The notes: generated by a model not told the origin, from the letters alone. A stretch of DNA of 64,000 nucleotides from Poriferisodalis sp026713105 (GCA_965115995.1 OZ220472.1:744001-808000), one strand, 5' to 3'; numbered from the stretch's first letter, positions 6,338-15,457 are shown. Program-made: numbers and translations.

Positions 6338-8440
6338 TCAACGGCGGCGGTCGGCGTGGCGGGCCAGCATCAGCTCGTGCAGATCGGTGCCGCAGTGCTG
6401 TGTCCATTCGCCGTCGCTGCCCAGCTTCCAATGAGCGATGCCATCGTCGAGATACATGTCGGTGAGCGCGCCCAGCTCTTCGGTGAGCGCCGGCGCTTCG
6501 ATGGGCGCCAGCGCCTCGACGCGGTAGCGCAGGTTGCGCGGCATGGCGTCGGCTGAGCCCAGCAGGATCGTGTAGCCCCGCTCGGCATTGCCGAACCGGT
6601 ACACCCGGCTGTGCTCCAAGAAGCGGCCCACGATGCTCCGCACCGAGATGTTCTCGCTCATGTCCTTTACGCCGGGGACCAAGCAGCAGATGCCGCGCAC
6701 GACGAGGTCGATCCGGCAGCCCTGCTGCGATGCCTGATACAGCGCGTCGATCACCTCGTTGTCGACGATGGCGTTCATCTTCATGAAGATGTGGCCGTCT
6801 GGCTCGGCGGCTTCGGCCTCGATGTGATTGACGAGCGAATTGCCGAGGCTGTGCGGCGCGACGGCCAGCTTGCGGTAGTCGGTCTTACGGCTGTAGCCGG
6901 TCAATGAGTTGAAGAGCGCCGCCACGTCCGCTGCGAAGTCCCGATCGGAGGTGAGCAGTCCGAAGTCCTCGTAGATGCGGGCCGTGTCGGCGTTGAAGTT
7001 GCCGGTGCCGACAAAGCAGTAGTGGGCGATCCCGCGCGACTCGCGCCGCACGACCATCGCCAGCTTGCAGTGGGTCTTCAGGCCCACCACGCCGTAGGCG
7101 ACGTGCACGCCCGCACGTTCCAGGAGCCGTGCCCACTCGATATTGGATTGCTCGTCGAAGCGTGCTTTGAGCTCGACGACGACCACGACCTGCTTGCCGC
7201 GTTCTGCGGCCCGGATGAGCGAATCCACCAGACGGGTCCGCTCTGAGGTCCGGTACATCGTCAGCTTGATGGCCAGCACATCGGGGTCGTCGGCCGCTTG
7301 GCGGATGAATGCGTCGAGGCTGGTCGTGAATGACTCGTACGGCAGGTGCACCAGGACGTCCTGGCGCTTGAGCACGTCAAAGAAATCGACTCTGGCCTCG
7401 GGTTCTGCTGCCTCCGCACGCCGGCTCCCGGTGCCGCTGGCGAGCAGGGCGCCGGCCTTAGTCGTGGCCCGCAGCGGAAGTGGTGTTCTGGGGTTGTGCG
7501 GAGGCGTCTTGAGGTCGTCGCGGTCGATCTCGTACAGCTCGAACAGGTCTGACAGGCCGAGGAGCCCCTTAGAGGTGTAGACGTCGTCGAGGGTCAGCTT
7601 CAGCTCACGGGTCAGCATGTCGAGGGCGTCGTTGCTCAAGTCCGGGGCAGCCTCGAGGCGAACCGCACCGCCGAAACGGCGCTGGCGCAACTCGAGTTCC
7701 ATGTGCTTGAGCAGGTCGTCGGTCTCGGTGTCGTCGATGTCGAGATCTGCATCCCGGGTGACGCGAAACGTGCTGTGGCTGAGCAGCTTCACGCCAGGAA
7801 ACAAGTCACCCAGGTGCCCCGAGATGACCGATTCCAGGGTGATGAATCGGTGCTCGTCGGGCAGTGCCAGAAAGCGGGGCAGGATCGGCGGCACCTTCAC
7901 ACGGGCGAACGACGGGCCGCTGGCGGAGTGCTCCACAAATACGGCGAGGCTCAGCGAGAGATCCGAGATGTAGGGAAAGGGGTGCGCGGGATCGACGGCG
8001 AGGGGTGTCAGCACCGGATAGACCTGCTCGCTGAACAGCTCAGCTACCCACGCGCGATGAGTGGCGTCGAGGTCGTCGGGCTCGACGAAGGAGATTCCTT
8101 CGGCAGCCAGCGCTGGCCGGAGTTCGTCCTCGAACAGCGATGAGGCGTCCCGGAGTTGCTCGGCCGCTGCCGCCCGGATTCCCTTGAGCTGGGCCGAAGG
8201 TGTCAGGCCGTCGGGTCCGGCCCGCCGCACACCCGCCTCAATCGAGTCGAGCACGGTGGGAACCCGCACCTGGAAGAACTCGTCGAGGTTCGATGCGTGG
8301 ATTGCGACGAACTTGATGCGCTCGAGAAGCGGCAGCTCACGATCACGTGCGAGTGCCAGGACGCGATGATTGAAGTCGAGCCAGGACAACTCTCGATTGA
8401 GGTAGCGCTCGGGTGATCGGTCCCCGTTGACGGCGGACAT
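6338..8440 (-). CDS. ppk1: polyphosphate kinase 1
   Basis: A 700-residue PPK1, which reversibly polymerises the gamma-phosphate of ATP into polyphosphate. The N-terminal domain starts RELSWLDFNHRVLALARD. The head domain follows, then the two phospholipase-D-like C-terminal domains with KLTMYRTS, VELKARFDE, GLKTHCKLAMV (the phosphohistidine region), HYCFVGTGNFNADTARIYEDF, MKMNAIVD and VRGICCLVPG. It is full length for the family. The start ATG at 8440 begins MSAVNGDRSPERYLN. It is transcribed toward leuA, but the leuL promoter lies between the genes, so they are probably separate units. Confidence 0.96.
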   Translation of the reverse strand: MSAVNGDRSPERYLNRELSWLDFNHRVLALARDRELPLLERIKFVAIHASNLDEFFQVRVPTVLDSIEAGVRRAGPDGLTPSAQLKGIRAAAAEQLRDASSLFEDELRPALAAEGISFVEPDDLDATHRAWVAELFSEQVYPVLTPLAVDPAHPFPYISDLSLSLAVFVEHSASGPSFARVKVPPILPRFLALPDEHRFITLESVISGHLGDLFPGVKLLSHSTFRVTRDADLDIDDTETDDLLKHMELELRQRRFGGAVRLEAAPDLSNDALDMLTRELKLTLDDVYTSKGLLGLSDLFELYEIDRDDLKTPPHNPRTPLPLRATTKAGALLASGTGSRRAEAAEPEARVDFFDVLKRQDVLVHLPYESFTTSLDAFIRQAADDPDVLAIKLTMYRTSERTRLVDSLIRAAERGKQVVVVVELKARFDEQSNIEWARLLERAGVHVAYGVVGLKTHCKLAMVVRRESRGIAHYCFVGTGNFNADTARIYEDFGLLTSDRDFAADVAALFNSLTGYSRKTDYRKLAVAPHSLGNSLVNHIEAEAAEPDGHIFMKMNAIVDNEVIDALYQASQQGCRIDLVVRGICCLVPGVKDMSENISVRSIVGRFLEHSRVYRFGNAERGYTILLGSADAMPRNLRYRVEALAPIEAPALTEELGALTDMYLDDGIAHWKLGSDGEWTQHCGTDLHELMLARHADRRR

Positions 8441-8523
8441 GACGGCTCAAGCCCCTGTGCGGTCGATGCAAGGCGCCGTGGGGCGCAGCACCCTGCGCTC
8501 GTGAGGGTACGCAATCGGCGTCA

Positions 8524-8621
8524 CTGTCCACAAGGGGCCGCGGGATACCGGCAGATAGGCCCGATCTTCGGGCCCGGCCTGTGGAAAATTTGTGCACTCT
8601 CGGCGGGGCCCCTGTGGACAA
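8524..8621. repeat. DnaA-box-like motifs in an inverted repeat
   Basis: CTGTCCACA (8524-8532), TGTGGAAAA (8580-8588) and TGTGGACAA (8613-8621, reverse complement TTGTCCACA) resemble the high-GC actinobacterial DnaA box. The outer two lie in a longer inverted repeat, GTCCACA(A)GGGGCC against GGGGCCCCTGTGGAC, about 80 bp apart. The stretch separates ppk1 from the thiolase-like gene, upstream of ppk1. It could be a DnaA- or repressor-binding site. There is no sign of an origin (no dnaA, dnaN or AT-rich unwinding element). Confidence 0.4.
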
Positions 8622-8640
8622 CTGCCGGATCGGCTGCGAA

Positions 8641-10119
8641 TCAGGCGGGCGCGAATTCGAAGGTGTCGTCGACGACAACGTCGGTGCCGATGAACTCCGA
8701 CCTGATCATCTCGTCCATGAGCCCTGCGTCGCTGCTGCGGGCCCATTGCCTGCCGTTGGGGGTGCGCACCGCCGCCAACGCCACCTCGGGTGCCTCCCGA
8801 CCGTGCATGACGGTGTATGCCTCCACCGTGGCGTCGCCGGTGTAGTCCGCGTCGAGGTCGACAGAGGGGAACCGGTCGATCTCGTCCTGGCAATCCTGAT
8901 GGCGGAAGCCGGCCTCCGGAGGCGTGGTGGAGTACACGCCGAACGAGTGCTTGGTGAGGTAGCCGCCGTTCGCCGAGCACAGTCCGATGCTGCCGGGATT
9001 CTCGCGGAGCTTTCCGGCCATGGTGGCAATCGAATGGCCGACGTAGTTGTTGAGCGGGCCACCCGCGAACGTGAGACCGCCGGTCAGGGTCAAGTCGCGG
9101 TCGAGACCCAGGCCCAGTTCGGTGGCCGAAATCTGCACGGCTGAGGGGAAGCAGGAGTAGAGGTCGACGTAGTCGATGTCGTCGACGCCGACGCCAGCCA
9201 GTTCCATGACCCGGCGCCCGGCCACGCGGATGGCGGGCGAGCTGTGCAGGTCGCCGCGGTTGGACACGTAGTTGGTGTCGCGCCCGTCAGTCCCCGCGTA
9301 TGGGAACAGCCAGCGGTCGGTCGGCACGCCCGCGGCCGACGCTGCCTCCGCCGAGCACACGATGAGCGCTGCGGCCAGGTCGAGATCCCAATTGGAGTTC
9401 ATGCACTTGGTATAGGGGAAGCCGATGAGCCGGTTCGTTTGGCTTGGGTTGCGGATCTCGTCCGCTGTCATCGGTGTGCGTACCCAGGCGTAGGGATTGG
9501 CGACCGCAGCCTGGTTGAACTTCTCCCACATCGCCGCGACACGATCCCGGTGCTCGTCCATGGATTCGCCGCGGGAGGCCCGGAACGCCGACTCGAAAAC
9601 GGGATACAGGTTGATGGGATCTCGCAGGCCGCGCTCGACTTCCACCTTGTTGTTCATGACGACGTCGGCGCCCAGCACCTCGTCGGGCACCTTGTCGGTC
9701 TGGGAGGTGTAGGGGATGCGCTCGTCGCGACGGCGGGCACGGCGTCGGCTCCAGATGCCCTCGGCCCCGGCGATGAGCACGACATCGGCTTCACCGGCCG
9801 CAATGCGGTTGCAGGCCATATTCACCAGGGATTGCGGAACATTGCCGCCGTCGGTGGACAGCCCGGTCTTGGCGGAGGCGCCGAATCGTTCGTTCAGCAA
9901 TGCGGCCGGGTCCCGATACGGCCAGGCGCCCTTCACGACCCACGTGTGCGTGGCTCGGCTGGTCAGCCCGGGTGCACCTGCGTCTTCGGCGGCCGCAGCC
10001 AGCGCCTCGGCCATCATGGCGACGGGCTCGAGCGCTTCGACAGGGACCTCGGGACGTTGCTTGAACTGACCGGCGCCTACGAGGACGGGGGTGCGCGGGT
10101 CGATCTGGATGTCTGTCAT
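8641..10119 (-). CDS. thiolase-like acetyl-CoA acetyltransferase family protein
   Basis: A 492-residue thiolase-fold protein of the SCP-x / acetyl-CoA acetyltransferase group. It starts MTDIQIDPRTPVLVGAGQFKQ, where GAGQ is typical of the group. A GGNVPQSLVNMACNRI helix and DVVLIAGAEG follow, and the C-terminal part carries YVDLYSCFPSAVQI, GGLTFAGGPLNNY and ANGGYLTKHSFGVYST. The position where true thiolases carry the acyl-accepting cysteine reads GGNVPQ, so the standard nucleophile seems absent. Its reaction is uncertain; a role in beta-oxidation of sterols or branched acyl-CoA is possible. The ATG at 10119 is preferred over an upstream in-frame start because the family's conserved N-terminus begins there. 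Confidence 0.8.
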   Translation of the reverse strand: MTDIQIDPRTPVLVGAGQFKQRPEVPVEALEPVAMMAEALAAAAEDAGAPGLTSRATHTWVVKGAWPYRDPAALLNERFGASAKTGLSTDGGNVPQSLVNMACNRIAAGEADVVLIAGAEGIWSRRRARRRDERIPYTSQTDKVPDEVLGADVVMNNKVEVERGLRDPINLYPVFESAFRASRGESMDEHRDRVAAMWEKFNQAAVANPYAWVRTPMTADEIRNPSQTNRLIGFPYTKCMNSNWDLDLAAALIVCSAEAASAAGVPTDRWLFPYAGTDGRDTNYVSNRGDLHSSPAIRVAGRRVMELAGVGVDDIDYVDLYSCFPSAVQISATELGLGLDRDLTLTGGLTFAGGPLNNYVGHSIATMAGKLRENPGSIGLCSANGGYLTKHSFGVYSTTPPEAGFRHQDCQDEIDRFPSVDLDADYTGDATVEAYTVMHGREAPEVALAAVRTPNGRQWARSSDAGLMDEMIRSEFIGTDVVVDDTFEFAPA

Positions 10120-10277
10120 GGCGATGTGGCCTCGTTCGTGGGAGCTTGGTGGGTGACCGGGTCGCGACGATAGCGAACCGCCCTTTGTCGGGGCCGAGCG
10201 GCGGTTCCCCAGTGTGGTTTGCAGCGACGGCATGTGAATTGATGGGCGGCAGTAGCGTCGGGACAGGGAGGCCGACG

Positions 10278-11018
10278 GTGGCCCAATTGCCCGATCACTA
10301 CGCAGCGCTCGGCGTGCGTCCCGACGCTGGTGCGGCAGAGATCCGGCGCGCGTGGATCCGGGCTGCCCGGGCCAACCATCCAGATCAACGCGGCGACGTC
10401 AACCAAGCGCAGACAGAGCGCTCCGACCGCCGCATGCGAGCCGTGAATGAGGCGTGGCGTGTGCTGGGCCGCGTGGAATCGCGCCGGTCCTACGACGAGG
10501 AGCGCGCTGCCGCGGCGCCGAAGCCAGCCGAACCGGCATCCTCAGCGAGACCGTCCCCGCCCGCAGGCGGTGCGGCTGGCCCCAGCGGCAACCAAGGTGA
10601 ACCCGCCGACCCGTGGTTCGATGGCGCTCCGACCACGGAGCCCGGAGGTCCGGGCGGCTTCATGGTGAGCCACCGCGGCGCGGCACTGGTGGTACGAGTG
10701 CTGCCGTGGCTGGCGATCGCCGTTGCGGGCGTGGTGATATTCGTGGCGAGTGCCTACATGACCGCCAGCAACAACCTCGACCAATCCCGGGTTGCGGCGC
10801 TCGAGGTGGGGGGGTGCTTCTGGTCTGCTCCCGATGGCACGTTGCATACGGTTGCGTGCGAATGGCCGCAGACTGACGGCGTCCTTGACCAGATCATCAC
10901 GATGTCCCCTGGCGATCGCTGCCGCCATCCCGACGCCGTCGTTCACGAGGCGCCGATCGCCGGCCGCCGGCTGTGCCTGGTTCCGGTGGACCGCTGGGAG
11001 CCGCCCGCTGCGGAGTAG
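10278..11018 (+). CDS. DnaJ-domain membrane protein
   Basis: A 246-residue protein. An N-terminal J-domain (residues 5-70: DHYAALGVRPDA, the HPD motif in ANHPDQRG, and AVNEAWRVLGRVESRRSYDEE) is joined by a Pro/Ala/Gly-rich linker to a single transmembrane helix (VVRVLPWLAIAVAGVVIFVASAYM). An extracytoplasmic domain follows with three cysteines (GGCFW, VACEWP, GDRCRHPD) that resembles septum-formation-type lipid-anchored domains. The J-domain would recruit DnaK on the inner face. The GTG at 10278 is preferred over an upstream ATG because AGGGAGG lies a few bases before it. Confidence 0.75.
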   Translation: MAQLPDHYAALGVRPDAGAAEIRRAWIRAARANHPDQRGDVNQAQTERSDRRMRAVNEAWRVLGRVESRRSYDEERAAAAPKPAEPASSARPSPPAGGAAGPSGNQGEPADPWFDGAPTTEPGGPGGFMVSHRGAALVVRVLPWLAIAVAGVVIFVASAYMTASNNLDQSRVAALEVGGCFWSAPDGTLHTVACEWPQTDGVLDQIITMSPGDRCRHPDAVVHEAPIAGRRLCLVPVDRWEPPAAE

Positions 11019-11095
11019 CGGGCCACGGCTGCGCCCTGTGCTTACCGCTCTAGCTCGCTGCGCTCGCGGGCCGCTTGGGCCCGGGGCTCAGCGTC

Positions 11096-11941
11096 TCAGT
11101 CGTGTTCGGTGAGCAGGAGGCGGACGCCGAGGTTGTGCTCGGGGGGGACCATGAACATGGCGTCCTGTTGTTCGCCACCTCCGCAGACGCCGACTCGTTG
11201 GGCGCCCGGGACGAGGCCGGGTTCGTCGAGCTGGAAGTGCAGCAGCTGCAGCCGGCCTGGTCGGTTGCCCATCCAATGGGCCAGGTCGGGCTCGGTGGGC
11301 TGGATGAGCTTGAGGTTCCACGGGCCTGAACGCAGGTCCACCCCGACCCCGACGTTGGGATCCTTCCACTCATCGGTCTGTTCCATGCCGAGCGGTCCCC
11401 GGAACAGCGCGGCGGCAGCCTGCACATCGGCCACGAGGTGGACCACCGTTGCCAGCGACGTGGTGCGTTCGTGGTGGGTGGGCGGCAGCGGCGGTGCGTC
11501 GTCCCAGCCTCCGCCGTCATCCCACGCGATCTGGATGACAATCCCCCAGCTGTCCTTGGGGTGCAGGAAAGCTTCCTTCCACAGCGGGTTGTCCTCGTTG
11601 ACGCCGATGACGTTGTAGCCCGCTTCAGCCAGCGCTCCCGCGGTGCCGGCGAAGTCGGGCGTCTTGAACGTGAAGTGGTGCGGGCCTGGGCCGTTGCGCG
11701 CCATGAAGCGGCGCAGGAAGTCGCTCCCCTGGTGCTCGATGGGCTCGAGGATCTCCACCCGCGCGCCACGGTCGAACGCCACCTGGCAGAAATAGAAGTC
11801 GTCGCCGGCTTGGGACGCCGGGTCGTTGTCCGGTCCGCCGATCCAGCGACCGCCCAGGTCGCGGCCGTAGCGGATCACGTTGTCCCAGGCACGGTCGCTG
11901 ACGACGGCGACGTGGTCCATGACGAGGGTGTCGGTCGGCAT
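11096..11941 (-). CDS. VOC-superfamily (glyoxalase/dioxygenase-fold) protein
   Basis: A 281-residue protein with two tandem VOC modules. Module 1 is DHVAVVSDRAWDN ... EILEP ... HHFTFKTPDF ... GIVIQIAW. Module 2 is VVHLVADVQAAAALFRGPLGM ... KLIQPTEPD ... LLHFQLDEPG. Metal ligands are plausibly the His in DHVAV and HHFTF and the Glu in EILEP. The family includes methylmalonyl-CoA epimerases, extradiol dioxygenases and glyoxalases; the exact reaction cannot be read from the sequence. It lies 11 bp downstream of the sulfatase on the same strand, which points to an operon with the sulfatase-SDR-LLM set. Confidence 0.75.
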   Translation of the reverse strand: MPTDTLVMDHVAVVSDRAWDNVIRYGRDLGGRWIGGPDNDPASQAGDDFYFCQVAFDRGARVEILEPIEHQGSDFLRRFMARNGPGPHHFTFKTPDFAGTAGALAEAGYNVIGVNEDNPLWKEAFLHPKDSWGIVIQIAWDDGGGWDDAPPLPPTHHERTTSLATVVHLVADVQAAAALFRGPLGMEQTDEWKDPNVGVGVDLRSGPWNLKLIQPTEPDLAHWMGNRPGRLQLLHFQLDEPGLVPGAQRVGVCGGGEQQDAMFMVPPEHNLGVRLLLTEHD

Positions 11942-11952
11942 GGCGTCGCAGG

Positions 11953-13578
11953 CTATGCGGGAATGAAGGACTCGCTCACGTTGGGCGAGGCAGGGGGCGG
12001 GTGCAGGGGCATGCCGCGGGCGAGGTCGTCGGCTTCCATGAGCGCCTCTGCCAGCCGCTCGTACATGTCGGCTCGCCGGGCCGGGTCGCTGCGGCCCAGG
12101 GGAGCGATTTCGTCGGGGTCGGCGGCGGTGTCGAAGAGCTGCTCGGAACCGTCGCTGTGGCGGGTCAGGCGCAGGTCGGCGGTGACCAGCGTGCGGGTCT
12201 TTGCCGGGGTCAAGATGTCCATCGTCAACGCACCGGGAAAATCATCTTCGATGAGCACCTCGTCGCGCACCGTCGCCGAGTCGTCGTCCAGCACCGGCAC
12301 GAGGCTGCGACCCCCGATGCCCTCGTAGCCGTGCACGTCGGCGAGATCCATCAGCGTCGGGCCCAGGTCGATGCTCCCTGCCAGCGATTGGGTGCGGCCC
12401 GGTGAACGCCTCGGGTCGGCAATCACCAACGGCACGGCGAGCGTGCCGCGGTAGTGCATGAAGCCCTTCAGCATCAACCCGTGGTCGCCCATCATGTCGC
12501 CGTGGTCGCTCGTGAACACGACGATCGTGTTGTCGGCCTGGCCCAGCCGATCCAGTGCAGCCAGGATCTGGCCGATGCCATCGTCGATCATCTCGATCAT
12601 TCCGTAGGTGGCAGCCAGAGCCTCCCGGAGCATCTGATGGTCGCCGGCCACGCCGCACGGTGTGACCCAGGCTCGCTGGGTCGAAGGGTGCATCCGGCTG
12701 ATGGCCTGCACATAGCGGGGGGCGCCGTCCAGCGGATCGTCGATGGAGGCGGGAACCTCCATGTCGTCGGGACGGTGGCGCTCGAACCATTCACCGGGAG
12801 GCGTCATCGGGTGGTGCGGGTCGGGATATGAGGCCCAGGCCAGCCAGGGGCCGCCCCGCCTCGCGGCATCGGTGATGAAGTCGATGGTGCGCTCGGTCAC
12901 AAACGTGCTGGAATGAAGCTCGGCGCTATAGGGCGGCTCGTAGACCTGCCACCAGCGCTCGGAGCGACGACGGGCGGGCGAATCGGCCGTCAGCGGCACC
13001 ATGAGATCTTCGAGGCGGCCGCCGCGATCCAGCGCCCACAGCATGTGGTGCCCGGTAACCCGAGCGCCGTGGTCGATCGCCAGCTCGACGTGTTCGAAGC
13101 CATAGAAGCTGTCGGGGAATTCGGGTGCCCCACTCATGTAGCGCTCGGCATCTTCGAGCGTGTCCCAGCCCGAGGGCCAGTAGTCGTCGACGGCACCCCC
13201 GGATTGGCGCGACGGGAACACTGCGTTGCGGGACATGCCGTGTTGGAGGTGCGACTTGCCGATGAGCGCCGTGCGGTAGCCCGCCGCCGCGAACTGACGC
13301 ACGTGGGTGTTGGCGCCAGGTTCCAGCGACCGGTCGTTGAACACCACGCCGTGAGCACTCGGCATGCGTCCGGTCATGATCGTCGAGCGATTCGGCATGC
13401 AGACCGGGTTCGCCACCCATGCGTTGTCGAAGACCATGCCGCGTGCAGCCAGCGCATCGAGATTGGGGGTGCGGACCACCTCATTGCCGCCGAAGCCGGT
13501 GTGATCTGCCCGCTGCTGGTCGGTGATGATGAACAGCACATTGGGCTGTGGCGCAGCGCCGTTTGTGGCAGCGGTCAT
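11953..13578 (-). CDS. formylglycine-dependent sulfatase
   Basis: A 541-residue sulfatase of the alkaline phosphatase superfamily. The N-terminus FIITDQQRADHTG supplies metal-binding Asp20. The modification motif CMPNRSTIMTGR starts at Cys60, to be converted to formylglycine. The second metal site is VVFTSDHGDMMGDHG, followed by GFMHYRGTLAVPLVIADP. It would cleave organic sulfate esters; the substrate is unknown, but choline-sulfatase and arylsulfatase relatives look like this. No signal peptide is visible, so it acts in the cytoplasm. RBS GGGAG lies before the ATG at 13578. It is followed closely by the VOC gene. Confidence 0.9.
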   Translation of the reverse strand: MTAATNGAAPQPNVLFIITDQQRADHTGFGGNEVVRTPNLDALAARGMVFDNAWVANPVCMPNRSTIMTGRMPSAHGVVFNDRSLEPGANTHVRQFAAAGYRTALIGKSHLQHGMSRNAVFPSRQSGGAVDDYWPSGWDTLEDAERYMSGAPEFPDSFYGFEHVELAIDHGARVTGHHMLWALDRGGRLEDLMVPLTADSPARRRSERWWQVYEPPYSAELHSSTFVTERTIDFITDAARRGGPWLAWASYPDPHHPMTPPGEWFERHRPDDMEVPASIDDPLDGAPRYVQAISRMHPSTQRAWVTPCGVAGDHQMLREALAATYGMIEMIDDGIGQILAALDRLGQADNTIVVFTSDHGDMMGDHGLMLKGFMHYRGTLAVPLVIADPRRSPGRTQSLAGSIDLGPTLMDLADVHGYEGIGGRSLVPVLDDDSATVRDEVLIEDDFPGALTMDILTPAKTRTLVTADLRLTRHSDGSEQLFDTAADPDEIAPLGRSDPARRADMYERLAEALMEADDLARGMPLHPPPASPNVSESFIPA

Positions 13579-13632
13579 TGCGATCTCCCGTCGATGGCGT
13601 GGGCAGTGAGGCAGCGGGGCTGCGCGGACGCG

Positions 13633-14391
13633 TCAGCCGAAGTTCATGGCACCCGGGTTGCCGCCGTCCACTACCACAGTTTGTCCGGTGATGGAGTCGG
13701 CTTCGCACAGCATGACGGTGGCGTTGGCGATGTCGATCGGGCTGCCGACCTGGCCGAGTACCGAGGCCCGCCGGGCGCCCTCGGAGATCTCGTCGGGCAG
13801 CCGAGCCGCCATGCGAGTGCCCTCGACGAGACCTGGGGCCACGCAATTGACCGAAACGGTGGGCGAGAGTGCGACTGCGAGGCAGTGGGTGAGGTGGATC
13901 AGCGCGGCCTTGGAGCAGCTATAGGCGATGCTGCTGGAGCCCGGCAACAGACCGCCTACTGAGGCGATGTTGACGACGCGTCCCCCGCCGTCTGCCTGCA
14001 GCAGGCTGGCCAGCGCGCGGGTGAGCAGGAACGGGCCGCGCAGGTTGGTCTCCTGCACCCGATCCCAGGTAGCCGAGTCGAGTGGCTCGAGATTCCTGAA
14101 GGGGATGCCGATGTTCCACGCAGCGTTGTTGACCAGGACATCGCAGCGGCCGTGGGTGGCGATCGCCGCTGCGGCGGCGTCGATCGAGGCCTCGTCGCGC
14201 TGGTCGAGCTGCAGGATGCTTGCATCCCGACCGGAGTCGCGCACCAGCCCTGCACTGGCCTCGGCACGTTCCTGGTCGCCCACATAGGTCACGATCACGT
14301 CGGAGCCTGCGGCGGCCAGCGCTTCGCAGATGGCGCGGCCGATGTCGCCCGAGCCTCCGGTGACGACGGCCAGCTTGCCTGTCAAGTCCAT
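13633..14391 (-). CDS. short-chain dehydrogenase/reductase
   Basis: A 252-residue classical SDR. It has the nucleotide motif TGGSGDIG (residues 11-18), NNAAWNIG, an active-site Ser in LLPGSSSIAYSCSKAAL with the YxxxK tyrosine and lysine, and the usual C-terminal SITGQTVVVDGGNPG. It should oxidise or reduce an alcohol/ketone with NAD(P). The ATG at 14391 is chosen because the SDR core begins at once (MDLTGKLAVVTGG). An upstream extension overlaps the LLM gene and lacks homology. It lies between the LLM oxidoreductase (14-bp gap) and the sulfatase, probably in one transcript. Confidence 0.88.
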   Translation of the reverse strand: MDLTGKLAVVTGGSGDIGRAICEALAAAGSDVIVTYVGDQERAEASAGLVRDSGRDASILQLDQRDEASIDAAAAAIATHGRCDVLVNNAAWNIGIPFRNLEPLDSATWDRVQETNLRGPFLLTRALASLLQADGGGRVVNIASVGGLLPGSSSIAYSCSKAALIHLTHCLAVALSPTVSVNCVAPGLVEGTRMAARLPDEISEGARRASVLGQVGSPIDIANATVMLCEADSITGQTVVVDGGNPGAMNFG

Positions 14392-14404
14392 GAGCCGCAG
14401 CCTT

Positions 14405-15457
14405 TCAGTTGGCGACCATCTCGGCCATTGCTTCGAGCAGCTGCGGCGGACCCGCAATCTGCAGGGTCGTGACCACGGTGTCGTCCCAGCGGCGCAGGTC
14501 GCGGGCGATCTTGTCCATCGGACCGATCAGCGCCACTTCTTCCACCAGTTCTACTGGGATCGCCGCGGAGGCTTCCTGCTTGCGCCCGTCGAGGTACAGG
14601 TCTTGCACCTCGTCGGCGACGTGCTGGTAGCCCATCCGGCAGAACACGTCGTAGTGGAAGTTGGCGTTGCGGGCGCCCATGCCGCCCATGTACAGCGCCA
14701 GCATCGGGCGCACACGGTCGGCGGCCCGCTCGACGTCGTCGTCGGGCACCACGCTCACCATGCACACCACCTCGAAGTCGGCGTCGTCGGGAATGCGGCC
14801 GTCGGTGCCGATCTGGGGCTTGCCGGCGGCGGCGAAGCCCGAGTTGAGGGCGTCGACGTAGAACTGGTTGTCCTTGGGAGCGAAGAAGATGGGCAGCCAC
14901 CCGTCGCACAGCTCACCGGCCAATGCCACGTTGCGGGGCCCTTCCGCACCGAGGTAGATCGGCAGGTCAGGCCTCAGCGGATGCACGGTCGATTTCAGCG
15001 CCTTGCCCAAGCCCATGCCACCCGGGAAGGGCATCTGGTAGTGGTCGCCGCTGAAGCTGACAGGCTTGTCCCGTTCGAGGATCGCCCGGATGATCTCGAT
15101 GTACTCCCGCGTGCGTGCCAGCGGTCGGGGGTATGGCTGGCCGTACCAGCCCTCCACCACCTGCGGCCCGCTCACGCCGAGCCCCAGGATGAACCGGCCG
15201 CCGCTGAGGTGGTCCATCGTGACGGCCGCCATAGCGGTTGCTGCGGGTGTCCGGGCCGAGATCTGCACGATTCCCGTGCCCAGGCCGATCTGCTCGGTGT
15301 GGCTGCCCCACCACGCGAGCGGAGTGAGGCAGTCCGAGCCGTACGCCTCGGCAGTCCAAAACGAATGGAAGCCCAGTCGGTCTGCAAGCTGCAGCGTCTC
15401 GAGCGCGTCGGGCGGAGGCCCTGCTGACCAGTATCCGGCTCCGGTTGCAAGCTGCAT
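14405..15457 (-). CDS. LLM-class (F420-type) flavin oxidoreductase
   Basis: A 350-residue luciferase-like TIM-barrel enzyme. It starts MQLATGAGYWSAGPPPDALETLQLADRLGFHSFWTAEAYGSD and continues GLGTGIVQISARTPAATAMAA and SGGRFILGLGVSGPQVVEGWYGQPY, a pattern typical of actinobacterial F420-dependent reductases. The ending AGPPQLLEAMAEMV is also typical. It would carry out hydride transfer or oxygenation with reduced F420 or FMN; the substrate is unknown. The start ATG at 15457 is supported by homology; the longer frame upstream is the shadow of the divergent PrpF gene. First gene of the LLM-SDR-sulfatase-VOC run. Confidence 0.85.
   Translation of the reverse strand: MQLATGAGYWSAGPPPDALETLQLADRLGFHSFWTAEAYGSDCLTPLAWWGSHTEQIGLGTGIVQISARTPAATAMAAVTMDHLSGGRFILGLGVSGPQVVEGWYGQPYPRPLARTREYIEIIRAILERDKPVSFSGDHYQMPFPGGMGLGKALKSTVHPLRPDLPIYLGAEGPRNVALAGELCDGWLPIFFAPKDNQFYVDALNSGFAAAGKPQIGTDGRIPDDADFEVVCMVSVVPDDDVERAADRVRPMLALYMGGMGARNANFHYDVFCRMGYQHVADEVQDLYLDGRKQEASAAIPVELVEEVALIGPMDKIARDLRRWDDTVVTTLQIAGPPQLLEAMAEMVAN

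Noticed and set aside
8524..8621. Possible chromosomal origin based on DnaA-box-like motifs
   Set aside because: Only three boxes, no AT-rich unwinding element, and none of dnaA, dnaN, gyrB or rpmH nearby.
11019..11095. Small GC-rich palindrome CTCGCTGCGCTCGCGGG after the DnaJ-domain gene
   Set aside because: Short GC-rich self-complementarity is frequent in this genome; there is no stable long stem or repeat elsewhere to support a specific element.
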